From Stenotrophomonas sp. (GTDB taxonomy: Bacteria; Pseudomonadota; Gammaproteobacteria; Xanthomonadales; Xanthomonadaceae): a stretch of 10,896 nt of DNA. Each line of letters opens with the position of its first letter. Within the stretch, counting starts at the first letter, position 1. The position numbers and the translations under genes were made by a program. The DNA is taken from contig DMZT01000161.1 in NCBI GenBank assembly GCA_003484865.1, positions 1 through 10,896 of the forward strand. The letters are read 5' to 3'. This document shows, piece after piece, positions 1 through 7,322 of the stretch. Under the pieces are notes generated by a model, which saw nothing but the letters and a program-made list of their open reading frames with translations, searched no databases and was not told where the DNA came from.

Positions 1-849
1 GACGAACTTCTCCACGAACGCATCGGCGATCGCATCGACCACGATGAACCGCTTGGCCGCGATGCAGGTCTGCCCGCTGTTGTCGAAGCGTGACTTCACT
101 GCTGCGGCCACCGTCTTCTCGAGATCGGCATCGTCCAGCACCACGAAGGCGTCGCTGCCGCCCAGTTCCATCACGCACTTCTTGAGCTGGTCACCGGCAT
201 TGGCCGCAATCGACCGCCCGGCGCGCTCGCTGCCGGTCAGTGTGACCGCCTTGACGCGCTTGTCGCGCAGCACCTCGGCGGCCTGGTCGTTGTCGATATG
301 CAGCACGTCGAACACGCCCTCGGGCAAGCCGCCATCGCGGCACACCGCCAGGATCAGGTCAGCGCATTGCGGCACGTTGCTGGCGTGCTTGAGCAGCGCC
401 ACATTGCCGGCCATGAACGCCGGCGCGAGGAAACGGAACACCTGCCAGATCGGGAAGTTCCATGGCATCACCGCGAACACGCAGCCGATCGGCTCGTAGC
501 GCACGTAGCTGCGCTGGGCCTCGGTGTCGATCAGCTGCGGCTTCAGGTAATCGGCCGCGTGATCGGCGTAGAACTCACAGGCCTCGGCGCATTTCTCGAT
601 CTCGCCCAGCGCTTCCAGCTTGAGCTTGCCCATCTCGGTGGTCATCGCCTGCTGGATGTCACCCTTGCGCTGGCGCAGCTGGGCCGCGATGGCGCGCAGC
701 ATAGCCCCGCGCTCCTGCAGCGAACGCGCTGACCAGGCCGGAAACGCCTCGGCGGCAGCGGCCAGGCGCTGCTCGACCTCCGTGTCGGTGAGCAGTTCAT
801 GGCGATACGTGACCTGGCCGGTCGCGGGATTGATGATGTCAGCGGTCAT
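1..849 (-). CDS. sad: NAD-dependent succinate-semialdehyde dehydrogenase, C-terminus cut off by window edge
   Basis: Aldehyde dehydrogenase superfamily. Only the first 283 residues are present; the gene continues beyond position 1 (full family members are about 460 residues). Seen: PWNF at 129-132, the LLKHASNV segment at 152-159, TGS at 205-207, general-base Glu228 in ELGGSD, and catalytic Cys262 in SGQTC. The 34-residue Glu-Cys spacing is the family standard. The MPWNFPIWQV and LLKHA signatures resemble E. coli Sad (YneI) more than GabD or PuuC. The expected reaction is succinate semialdehyde plus NAD+ to succinate, the last step of GABA breakdown. The ATG at 849 is preceded by GGAG seven bases upstream, partly buried in a hairpin. 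It lies 75 bases downstream of potI on the same strand, so it is probably the last or a late gene of the polyamine operon. It might also act on gamma-glutamyl-aminobutyraldehyde, since no puuC is seen. Confidence 0.9.
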   Translation of the reverse strand, partial: MTADIINPATGQVTYRHELLTDTEVEQRLAAAAEAFPAWSARSLQERGAMLRAIAAQLRQRKGDIQQAMTTEMGKLKLEALGEIEKCAEACEFYADHAADYLKPQLIDTEAQRSYVRYEPIGCVFAVMPWNFPIWQVFRFLAPAFMAGNVALLKHASNVPQCADLILAVCRDGGLPEGVFDVLHIDNDQAAEVLRDKRVKAVTLTGSERAGRSIAANAGDQLKKCVMELGGSDAFVVLDDADLEKTVAAAVKSRFDNSGQTCIAAKRFIVVDAIADAFVEKFV

Positions 850-850
850 C

Positions 851-875
851 GCGGGTCTCCAAAAGTCAGACCCGC
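851..875 (-). promoter_or_regulatory. Hairpin overlapping the ribosome binding site of the dehydrogenase gene
   Basis: A perfect 8-bp inverted repeat, GCGGGTCT at 851-858 and AGACCCGC at 868-875, is separated by nine bases. On the transcribed minus strand the loop is GACTTTTGG and the Shine-Dalgarno GGAG (860-857) lies half in the loop and half in the stem, just upstream of the ATG at 849. If it folds, it could limit ribosome access and make translation depend on ribosomes arriving from potI or on another factor. The repeat and its overlap are seen directly; the regulatory role is inferred. Confidence 0.5.
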
Positions 876-894
876 AGTGTGCGCCCCGCCCCGT

Positions 895-914
895 GATCCG
901 GATGTTGCCGGATC
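895..914 (-). repeat. Intercistronic inverted repeat after potI
   Basis: GATCCGG (895-901) and CCGGATC (908-914) form a perfect 7-bp stem with a 6-base loop, starting ten bases past the potI stop. No T-run follows on the minus strand, so it does not look like an intrinsic terminator. It may protect the 3' end of the upstream message after processing. It is one of two hairpins in this 75-base gap. Confidence 0.45.
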
Positions 915-924
915 GGGATGACGT

Positions 925-1770
925 TCAGCCGGGGTCCTGCAGCGCCATCTGCATGTCGCGCTGGCGACGCTTCTCGGCGCGGGAGGTGATGTACCAGCCC
1001 ACCACGGCCGCAATCGACACCGCCAGCACCATCAAGGTGGCCAGGGCATTGATCTCCGGCTTGATGCCCATCCGCACGGAGGAGAACACCTTCATTGGCA
1101 GGGTGGTCGAGTTCGGGCCGGCCACGAAGCTGGCGATCACCACGTCATCCAGCGACAGCGTGAACGCCAGCAGCCAGCCGGCCACCAGCGCCGGGGCGAT
1201 GATCGGCAGGGTGATCTGGAAGAACACCTTCAACCGGCTCGCGCCGAGATCCATCGCGGCCTCCTCCAGCGAGCGGTCCAGCTCCTGCAGTCGCGAGGAC
1301 ACCACCACCGTCACGAAGGACAGGGTGAAGGTGACGTGCGCGATCCAGATGCTGGTCACGCCGCGGCTGGGGAAGCCGGGAATGCCGCCCATCGCCACCA
1401 GCAGGGTCATCAGCGAGAAGCCCAGGATCACTTCGGGCATCACCAACGGTGCGGTGATCAACGCACCGAACAGGGTCTTGCCCGGGAAGCGGCGCATGCG
1501 GGTCATCACCATCGCGGCCATCGTGCCGAGCACGGTGGCCGCGCAGGCCGTCCAGAACGCGACCTTGAGGCTGATCCACAACGCATCCAGGATCTGCCGG
1601 TTGTTGAACAGCTCGCCGTACCAGCGCGTGGAGAAGCCCGACCATACCGTGGCCAGCTTGGAGGCGTTGAACGAGTACACCATCAACAACAGGATCGGCA
1701 GGTACAGGAAGGCGAAGCCCAGCCCGAGCAGGCTCCAGCCCAGCCAGCGGTTGCTGCGCACCATGCTCAT
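925..1770 (-). CDS. potI: Putrescine ABC transporter permease PotI
   Basis: Second inner-membrane permease of the PotFGHI putrescine importer, 281 residues, the same length as E. coli PotI. It shows a first membrane segment at about 11-32, several further hydrophobic segments, and the cytoplasmic EAA loop at about 169-190 (EEAAMDLGAS then ITLP), which docks on the PotG ATPase. The start is the ATG at 1770: it overlaps the potH stop as ATGA, and GGAAGGAAA lies just upstream. A second ATG two codons later (1764) cannot be excluded. The reading frame stays open upstream through potH, but that part is a shadow. The C-terminal tail after residue 262 is charged and cytoplasmic. Confidence 0.95.
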   Translation of the reverse strand: MSMVRSNRWLGWSLLGLGFAFLYLPILLLMVYSFNASKLATVWSGFSTRWYGELFNNRQILDALWISLKVAFWTACAATVLGTMAAMVMTRMRRFPGKTLFGALITAPLVMPEVILGFSLMTLLVAMGGIPGFPSRGVTSIWIAHVTFTLSFVTVVVSSRLQELDRSLEEAAMDLGASRLKVFFQITLPIIAPALVAGWLLAFTLSLDDVVIASFVAGPNSTTLPMKVFSSVRMGIKPEINALATLMVLAVSIAAVVGWYITSRAEKRRQRDMQMALQDPG

Positions 1771-2678
1771 GCCAGCTTTCCTTCCAGCTCGCGCTGCTGC
1801 ATGCGGTTGAACAGCAGGATCGGCACCAGCAGCAGGGCCAGCATCACGATCGCCACCGCCGAGGCCGTGGGCCAGTCGCGGTTGTTGAAGAACTCGCCCC
1901 ACAGCACGCGGCCGATCATCAGCGTATCCGGCCCGCCGAGCATTTCCGGAATCACGAACTCCCCTACCGCCGGGATCATCACCAGCATGCAGCCGGCGAT
2001 GATGCCGGTGCGCGAGAGCGGCAATGTGATCCGCACGAAGGCCTGCCACGGCTTGGCGCCGAGGTCGTAGGCCGCTTCCAGCAGGCGGTTGTCCAGCTTC
2101 ACCAGGTTGGCGTACAGCGGCAGCACCATGAACGGCAGGTAGCAGTAAACGATGCCGATGTAGGCGGCGGTCGGGGTATACAGGATCTGCAGCGGCGCAT
2201 CGATCAGGCCGAGCTTGAGCAGCAGCTGGTTGAGCAGGCCGTTGCGGTCCAGGATGCCGATCCAGGCATACACCCGGATCAGGAACGAGGTCCACGAGGG
2301 CAGCACCACCAGCATCATCGCCACGTTGCGCGCGGCCGGGCTCATCCGCGAGATCACGTACGCCATCGGGTAGCCGATCAGCAGCGTGAGCAGGGTCGAG
2401 ATGACCGCGATCTTGATCGAGCTCAGGTACGCCAGCGCGTACTGGTTGTCCTTGACCAGGGCTGCGTAGCTGCCGAGGTTGAGCTTGAGCGAGAACGCGC
2501 CATCCACGTACTCCAGCAGCCAGGTATACGGCGGCGAACCGACCTGGGTGCGCGCGAAGGAGATCATCAGGATGATCACGAACGGCACCGCGAAGAACAG
2601 CAGCAGCCACAGGTACGGCGCGGCGATCACGCCGGCGCGCGTGCCCGGGAGCCAGCGCTTCCAGCCGGTCGCGGTCAT
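1767..2678 (-). CDS. potH: Putrescine ABC transporter permease PotH
   Basis: First inner-membrane permease of the PotFGHI importer, 303 residues (E. coli PotH is 317). The N-terminal membrane segment is at about 20-41, with further segments at about 87-110, 118-140, 170-192, 224-245 and 272-292. The EAA loop at 201-220 (EAAYDLGAKP then ITLP) is the contact with PotG. The start ATG at 2678 overlaps the potG stop as ATGA and its own stop overlaps potI as ATGA, so potG, potH and potI are probably translationally coupled and made in fixed ratio. PotH and PotI would form the heterodimeric channel. Confidence 0.95.
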   Translation of the reverse strand: MTATGWKRWLPGTRAGVIAAPYLWLLLFFAVPFVIILMISFARTQVGSPPYTWLLEYVDGAFSLKLNLGSYAALVKDNQYALAYLSSIKIAVISTLLTLLIGYPMAYVISRMSPAARNVAMMLVVLPSWTSFLIRVYAWIGILDRNGLLNQLLLKLGLIDAPLQILYTPTAAYIGIVYCYLPFMVLPLYANLVKLDNRLLEAAYDLGAKPWQAFVRITLPLSRTGIIAGCMLVMIPAVGEFVIPEMLGGPDTLMIGRVLWGEFFNNRDWPTASAVAIVMLALLLVPILLFNRMQQRELEGKLA

Positions 2679-3808
2679 GAGGTCAGCACCACGCCATCGT
2701 TGTCGCGCCAGTGCACCCAGACGGTGTCACCCCAGGTCAGGCCATCGCTGGCCCAGCGCTGGGAGTTGGCGAAATTGGACAGCACCTTGGCCCCGCTCGG
2801 CAGGCGCACATGGAACACCGAATGGCTGCCGAAGTAGGCGATCTCCTCGATCACGCCCTGGGCCTTGTTGGTATCCCCGGCCGGCTCGTCCTTGCCGATC
2901 ATCACCTTTTCCGGGCGTAGTGCGAACGCCACCGGCTGGCCTTCGTAACCGGTGATCCCGTGGGCGACGTAGATCGGTGCGGGGAACAGCGGCGTGCGCA
3001 CGGTGACGTACTCGGGCAGGTCCTCATCGAGCACGCCATCGAACAGGTTCACCGAGCCGATGAACTCGGCCACGAAGCGGTTGGCCGGCTGCTCGTAGAT
3101 TTCATCCGGCTTGCCGACCTGCTGGATCCAGCCGGCATCCATGACCGCGATCCGGGTCGCCATGGTCATGGCTTCTTCCTGATCGTGGGTGACCATCACG
3201 CAGGTCACCCCGGTGGTCTCGATGATGTTGACCAGCTCCAGCTGCATCTGCGAGCGCAGCTTCTTGTCCAGCGCGCCCATCGGTTCATCCAGCAACAGCA
3301 GCTTGGGCCCTTTGGCCAGCGACCGCGCCAGCGCCACGCGCTGCTGCTGGCCACCGGAGAGCTGGTGCGGCTTGCGCTTGGCCAGCTTGCCCAGCTGCAC
3401 CAGCTCCAGCATTTCGCCGACGCGGCGGTTGATCGCATCGCGCGCCATGCCGTCCTGCTTGAGGCCGAAGGCGATGTTCTGCTCGACCGTCATGTGCGGG
3501 AACAGCGCATAGGACTGGAACATCATGTTGATCGGGCGCTGGTACGGGGGCAGCGCGTTGATGCGCTGGCCGTCCAGGTCGATGGTCCCCTGGGTGGGGG
3601 TCTCGAAGCCGCCCAGGCAGCGCAGCAGCGTCGATTTGCCGCTGCCCGAGCCACCGAGCAGCGCGAAGATCTCGCCTTTGCGCACGTCCAGGGTGACGTC
3701 GTCGAGCGCGACGAAACCGTCGAACTCCTTGCGCAGCGCGCGGATGGACAGGTAGCCCGGTTCCAGGACCGGGAGGACCGCGCCTTCCGGCTTGGCTTCA
3801 AATGGCAT
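2675..3808 (-). CDS. potG: Putrescine ABC transporter ATP-binding protein PotG
   Basis: ATPase that drives PotHI. From the ATG at 3808 it is 377 residues, identical in length to E. coli PotG. Seen: Walker A GGSGSGKST at 52-60, Q-loop Gln98 in MMFQSYALFPHMTVEQN, ABC signature LSGGQQQR at 150-157, Walker B LLLLDEP at 170-176, switch His208 in VTHDQEEA, then a C-terminal TOBE-type regulatory domain from about 245 on with ALRPEK at 296-301. GGAG lies nine bases before this ATG. An in-frame ATG at 3877 would add a proline-rich 23-residue leader unlike the family; GGGGG and AGG lie near it, so it is not fully excluded. The stop overlaps potH as ATGA. A strong hairpin separates it from potF. Confidence 0.95.
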   Translation of the reverse strand: MPFEAKPEGAVLPVLEPGYLSIRALRKEFDGFVALDDVTLDVRKGEIFALLGGSGSGKSTLLRCLGGFETPTQGTIDLDGQRINALPPYQRPINMMFQSYALFPHMTVEQNIAFGLKQDGMARDAINRRVGEMLELVQLGKLAKRKPHQLSGGQQQRVALARSLAKGPKLLLLDEPMGALDKKLRSQMQLELVNIIETTGVTCVMVTHDQEEAMTMATRIAVMDAGWIQQVGKPDEIYEQPANRFVAEFIGSVNLFDGVLDEDLPEYVTVRTPLFPAPIYVAHGITGYEGQPVAFALRPEKVMIGKDEPAGDTNKAQGVIEEIAYFGSHSVFHVRLPSGAKVLSNFANSQRWASDGLTWGDTVWVHWRDNDGVVLTS

Positions 3809-3883
3809 GGTCAGCGGCTCCGGGAGCGGCGGCGGGACGGGGGGAGAATGCCATTTTACCGGTGGTGGCCGCGTCATGTCCTA

Positions 3884-3928
3884 CCCCCTGAAACGACGAC
3901 GCCGGCACGGGGCCGGCGTCGCAGGGGG
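3884..3928 (-). terminator. Two-part hairpin between potF and potG (attenuator or 3'-end protector)
   Basis: An inner perfect 10-bp stem, CGACGCCGGC (3897-3906) and GCCGGCGTCG (3912-3921), has a 5-base loop. An outer perfect 7-bp stem, CCCCCTG (3884-3890) and CAGGGGG (3922-3928), lies flush on one side and six bases away on the other. On the minus strand it starts three bases after the potF stop, and only TTT occurs downstream of the inner stem. That makes it a poor complete terminator but a good candidate for partial termination or for blocking 3' exonucleases. Either would give more binding protein than transporter. The structure is seen; the function is inferred. Confidence 0.6.
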
Positions 3929-3931
3929 CGG

Positions 3932-5038
3932 TCAGCGCCCGGTTTTCACCTCGGTCCACAACCGGGTGTAGAGCTTGTCCACCTCCGGCGTGTTGATCGA
4001 GTAGGTGAACATCTTCGCCGCCACATCGGCCGGCGGGTAGATGGTCGGGTCGGTGCGGATCGATTCGTCCACCAGCGGCGTGGCCGCGGTCACCGGGTTG
4101 GCGTAATGGATGAAGTTGGTGTTGGCCGCGGCCACCTTCGGTTCCAGCAGGTAGTTGATGAAGGCGTAGGCGGCCTCCGGGTGCTTGGCATCCTTCGGGA
4201 TGGCCAGCATGTCGAACCACTGCGGGCCACCTTCGCGCGGGATCGAGTAGGCCACGGTCACGCCATTGGAAGCTTCAGCTGCACGGTCACGGGCCTGGAT
4301 GATGTCACCGGACCAACCCACCACCAGGCAGGTGCCGCCGTTGGCCAGCGAGCCCACGTACTGCGAGGAGTGGAAGTTCTGCACGTACGGGCGGATGCTC
4401 TTGAGCAGCGCGGCCGCCTTCTGCAGCGTGGCCGGATCCTGGCTGTGCGGATCTTCGCCCAGGTAGTGCAGCGCGATCGGGATCATGTCCGAAGGCGTAT
4501 CCAGGATGGTGATCCCGCAGTCCTTCATCTTGGCGATGTTTTCGGGCTTGAAGACCAGATCCCAGCTGTTGGCGATGTCGGTGCTGCCACCGAAGCGCTG
4601 CTTGAGCAGCTCCACGTTGTAGCCGATGCCGGTGGTGCCGATCATGTACGGCACACCGTATTCGTTGCCCGGGTCCTGCTGGGCAATGCGCTTCATCACG
4701 TCCGGGTCGAGGTTGGCCAGGTTCGGGATCTTGCTCTTGTCCAGCGGCAGGAACACGCCGGCCTTGATCTGGCGGCCGAAGAAGTTCAGCGTCGGCACCA
4801 CCACGTCGTAGCCGCTGTTGCCGGCCAACAGCTTGGTTTCGACCATCTCATCACTGTCGAACACGTCATAGGTCACCTTGGTGCCGGTGGCCTTTTCGAA
4901 GTTCGGGATGGTGTCTTCGGCGATGTAATCGCTGTAGTTGTAGACGTTCAGGACCTTGGCGTCGTCCTGCTTGTCACCGCCGCCACAGGCGGTCAGCACG
5001 GATACGGCAATGCCGAGGGTGAGGATTCGCAGCTTCAT
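3932..5038 (-). CDS. potF: Putrescine-binding protein PotF, predicted lipoprotein
   Basis: Substrate-binding protein of the PotFGHI importer, 368 residues (E. coli PotF 370). The N-terminus is a lipoprotein signal with lipobox LTAC, Cys18 followed by Gly19, whereas E. coli PotF is a soluble periplasmic protein. The body aligns along its whole length with PotF: VYNYSDYIA at 32-40, YDVFDSDE at 57-64, TTGIGYNVE at 135-143, NFHSSQYV at 221-228, GWSGD at 241-245, YPPADV at 334-339. Several pocket positions differ from E. coli: Trp37 is Tyr35, Ser87 is Asn85, Ala182 is Thr181, Glu185 is Asp184, Phe276 is Trp274. Trp242, Asp245 and Asp276 are kept. The start is the ATG at 5038 with GGAGAG six bases upstream; the GTG at 5050 lies inside that ribosome site and is unlikely. 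Putrescine is the likely ligand, but the exact polyamine range is uncertain. Confidence 0.93.
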   Translation of the reverse strand: MKLRILTLGIAVSVLTACGGGDKQDDAKVLNVYNYSDYIAEDTIPNFEKATGTKVTYDVFDSDEMVETKLLAGNSGYDVVVPTLNFFGRQIKAGVFLPLDKSKIPNLANLDPDVMKRIAQQDPGNEYGVPYMIGTTGIGYNVELLKQRFGGSTDIANSWDLVFKPENIAKMKDCGITILDTPSDMIPIALHYLGEDPHSQDPATLQKAAALLKSIRPYVQNFHSSQYVGSLANGGTCLVVGWSGDIIQARDRAAEASNGVTVAYSIPREGGPQWFDMLAIPKDAKHPEAAYAFINYLLEPKVAAANTNFIHYANPVTAATPLVDESIRTDPTIYPPADVAAKMFTYSINTPEVDKLYTRLWTEVKTGR

Positions 5039-5169
5039 CGGACTCTCCACAGGTCAGGTGCGAGTTGGGGGGAACCGGCCGGACCGGCGCAACGGGTGCC
5101 AGCCTACCGGGCATGCCCCCATTTTCCCAGCACATGGCCCTCACGGCCATGCCGGATCCGGTGGCTCGG
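5039..5169. promoter_or_regulatory. puuA-potF spacer with inverted repeat and palindromes
   Basis: This 131-base gap is the longest inside the minus-strand array. It holds a perfect 7-bp hairpin, CATGGCC (5133-5139) and GGCCATG (5145-5151), 18 bases after the puuA stop. It also holds the 10-bp palindrome GGGCATGCCC (5109-5118), the 8-bp palindrome CCGGCCGG (5075-5082), and the potF ribosome site GGAGAG. No T-run follows the hairpin. I see no convincing -35/-10 pair, but the spacing leaves room for a separate potF promoter. Confidence 0.35.
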
Positions 5170-6567
5170 TCAGACGTTGAGCAGCAGGAACTCACGTTCC
5201 CAGGAGCTGATCACCCGGAAGAAGGTCTCGTATTCTTTGCGCTTGACCGACACATAGGCGCGGCAGAAGCGCTCGCCCAGCATCTCGCGCAGTTCCGGGC
5301 AGCCTTCCAGCCCGTCCAGCGCCTCGCCCAGCGAGCGCGGCAGGTCATAGCCGAGTTCCTTGGCGCTGCCGCTGATCGGCGCGGTGGGGGAGCCCTGCTC
5401 GCGGATGCCGAGCAGGCCGGCGGCCAGGGTGGCGGCGATGGCCAGGTAGGGGTTGGCATCCGAGCCGGCGAACCGGCTTTCCACCCGCATGTTCTCTGGT
5501 GTATCCAGCGGCACGCGCAGCCCGCAGGTGCGGTTGTCGAAGCCCCAGTGCACGTTGCTCGGGGAGACCTCGCCGAACATCAGCCGGCGGTAGGAGTTCA
5601 CGTTTGGCGCAAAGAACGCCATCGCCGCCGGCACGTACTTCTGCAGGCCGGCCAGGTAGTGCCCGAACAACGGGCTGAAATCCTCACCGCCATGCTCGCC
5701 GGTGAACACGTTGCTGCCGTCGCTGATCCGCAGCAGGCTCTGGTGGATATGCATCGCACTGCCCGGCTCGTTCTCCATCGGCTTGGCCAGGAAGGTGGCG
5801 TAGATGCCATGGCGCATGGCCGACTCACGCATGGTGCGCTTGAACAGGAAGACCTGGTCGGCCAGATCCATCGCATTGGCGTGGGTGAAGTTGACCTCCA
5901 GCTGCGCCGCGCCGGATTCATGGATCAGCGTATCCACGTCCAGCTTCATCGCATCGCAGTAGTCGTACATCAGATCGAGGATCGGATCGAACTCGTTGAC
6001 CGCATCGATCGAGTAGGACTGGCGCGCGGTTTCAGGACGCCCGGAGCGACCGGCCGGCGGCAGCAGCGGGAAGTCCGGATCGGTGTTCTTCTGGACCAGG
6101 AAGAACTCCAGCTCCGGTGCCACCACCGGGCGCAGGCCCAGTTCGGCATAGGCATTGAGGACGCGCCGCAGCACGTTGCGCGGGGCCAGCTCATGCGGCT
6201 CGCCGGTCTTGGTGAAACAGTCGTGGATGACCTGGGCGGTGGGATCGGTCGCCCACGGCACCATGCGCACGGTGTCGGCATCCGGGCGCAGGATCATGTC
6301 CGAATCCGACGGTGAGGTCAGCTCGTAGTAATCGTCCGGGAACTCGCCGGTGACCGTGGTGGCGAAAATGCCCTCCGGCAGGCGGGTGCCGTAATCGTGC
6401 GAGAACTTGTCGGCCGGAATGATCTTGCCGCGCGCGTTGCCGGTGATGTCCGGCACCAGGCACTCCACCTCGGTGATGCGCCGGTCCTTGAGCCAGCGCA
6501 GCAGCGTGCTCTCCTGCGGAACAGGCTTGGGGGCGGCGGCTTTGCGCGAACGCGTTCGGGTGGTCAT
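5170..6567 (-). CDS. puuA: Gamma-glutamylputrescine synthetase PuuA (glutamine synthetase family)
   Basis: ATP-dependent ligase joining glutamate to putrescine, the entry step of the Puu pathway, in the cytoplasm. It has 465 residues (E. coli PuuA 472). The beta-grasp N-terminal domain covers about 20-125. The catalytic domain has metal and substrate motifs ELEF (152-155), Glu217 and Glu224 (IHESGAAQLEVNF), GSAMHIHQ (269-276), APNVNSYRR (320-328), NRTCGLRVP (345-353) and ESRFAGSDANPY (363-374). NSYRR and DANPYL mark the PuuA/GlnA3-like branch rather than the ammonium-assimilating GlnA. The first 20 residues are rich in Arg, Lys and Pro. The start ATG at 6567 overlaps the puuD stop as ATGA and has no clear Shine-Dalgarno, so translation is probably coupled to puuD. 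Spermidine or another amine as substrate cannot be ruled out. Confidence 0.92.
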   Translation of the reverse strand: MTTRTRSRKAAAPKPVPQESTLLRWLKDRRITEVECLVPDITGNARGKIIPADKFSHDYGTRLPEGIFATTVTGEFPDDYYELTSPSDSDMILRPDADTVRMVPWATDPTAQVIHDCFTKTGEPHELAPRNVLRRVLNAYAELGLRPVVAPELEFFLVQKNTDPDFPLLPPAGRSGRPETARQSYSIDAVNEFDPILDLMYDYCDAMKLDVDTLIHESGAAQLEVNFTHANAMDLADQVFLFKRTMRESAMRHGIYATFLAKPMENEPGSAMHIHQSLLRISDGSNVFTGEHGGEDFSPLFGHYLAGLQKYVPAAMAFFAPNVNSYRRLMFGEVSPSNVHWGFDNRTCGLRVPLDTPENMRVESRFAGSDANPYLAIAATLAAGLLGIREQGSPTAPISGSAKELGYDLPRSLGEALDGLEGCPELREMLGERFCRAYVSVKRKEYETFFRVISSWEREFLLLNV

Positions 6568-7322
6568 GACCGGTCTGCTGTAAGAGAGTTGCGGCGACAA
6601 GCATCGCCGAAAGCGTGAAAAATGCTGTGATAGAACGAATTGTCGGCCACCCGCCACTCCGGATGCCACTGCACCCCGAGCACGAAACGATGCGCGGTGC
6701 TGCGGGCGGCTTCTATCAGGCCATCCTCAGCAACGGCCTCGATCTGCAGGCCCTCGGCCAAGCGATCGATGCCCTGCCCGTGCACGGAATTGACCCGTGC
6801 CGTGGGCGCGCCGGCCCAGCCGGCCAGCCAACCGCCCTCACACAGGTGCACCGCATGCGCCGGCCCATATTGCACCGCCACCGGCGCCTCCGGGTCTTCA
6901 CGATGATCGTTCATGGCCGGCACCGCGTGCACGCGCGGGTGCAGACTGCCACCGAGCGCGACGTTCAATTCCTGGAAACCCCGACAGATCGCCAGCACAG
7001 GCAGGTCGCGGGCCAGCGCCTCCTGCAACAGGGAGAGCGCGTTCGCATCGCGCGCCGGATCATGGCGGTTGCCGGGCCAGCTCGGCGGCCCGGCATACAG
7101 ATGCGGTTCGATATTGCTCACCGCGCCGGTCAGCAGCAGGCCCTGCAGGCGGTCCAGCCAATGCGTGGCCGGCAACGGCGGCTGCAGGCTGGGCAGCAGC
7201 ACCGGGGTGACACCGGCCGCCTCGGCCAGCGCGCGGACGTACTTCTCACCCGCCGCCGCGAAGGGATGATGGCCCAGCATCGTGCTGTCGGTGGGCAGTC
7301 CGACCCAAGGGGGCGAGACCAT
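6564..7322 (-). CDS. puuD: Gamma-glutamyl-gamma-aminobutyrate hydrolase PuuD
   Basis: Class I glutamine-amidotransferase-like hydrolase that releases GABA and glutamate from gamma-glutamyl-GABA in the cytoplasm. It has 252 residues (E. coli PuuD 254). Nucleophile Cys113 lies in AICRGFQE, with catalytic His220 and Glu222 in GVQWHPEW. Other family segments are the SNIEPHLY stretch at 69-76, GGSLHPRV at 124-131, HREDPE at 140-145 and NSVHGQG at 178-184. The ATG at 7322 gives an N-terminus matching the family (PWVGLPTD), but only weak purine stretches precede it. It is the first gene of the minus-strand array and is transcribed away from puuB. The counterpart in the Pseudomonas spu cluster is SpuA. 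Confidence 0.93.
   Translation of the reverse strand: MVSPPWVGLPTDSTMLGHHPFAAAGEKYVRALAEAAGVTPVLLPSLQPPLPATHWLDRLQGLLLTGAVSNIEPHLYAGPPSWPGNRHDPARDANALSLLQEALARDLPVLAICRGFQELNVALGGSLHPRVHAVPAMNDHREDPEAPVAVQYGPAHAVHLCEGGWLAGWAGAPTARVNSVHGQGIDRLAEGLQIEAVAEDGLIEAARSTAHRFVLGVQWHPEWRVADNSFYHSIFHAFGDACRRNSLTADRS

Noticed and set aside
620..1810. A 396-codon plus-strand frame opposite potI
   Set aside because: It is antisense to potI and the start of the dehydrogenase gene, with no recognisable domain.
925..2610. A 561-codon minus-strand frame suggesting a fusion of potH-region sequence with potI
   Set aside because: Only the last 281 codons are PotI. The upstream part reads potH in the wrong frame and is Arg/Ala/Gly-rich shadow sequence. 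The ATGA overlap at 1767-1770 fixes separate genes.
3809..3877. Upstream in-frame ATG of potG at 3877 as the true start
   Set aside because: It would add a 23-residue proline-rich leader absent from the family. The ATG at 3808 gives exactly the E. coli length and has GGAG nine bases upstream. Not fully excluded.
2960..5257. A 765-codon open frame on the plus strand opposite potG and potF
   Set aside because: It is antisense to two clearly recognised genes, has a low-complexity His/Arg/Val/Gln-rich composition, and matches no family I know. High GC3 in the real genes commonly removes stop codons from the opposite strand.
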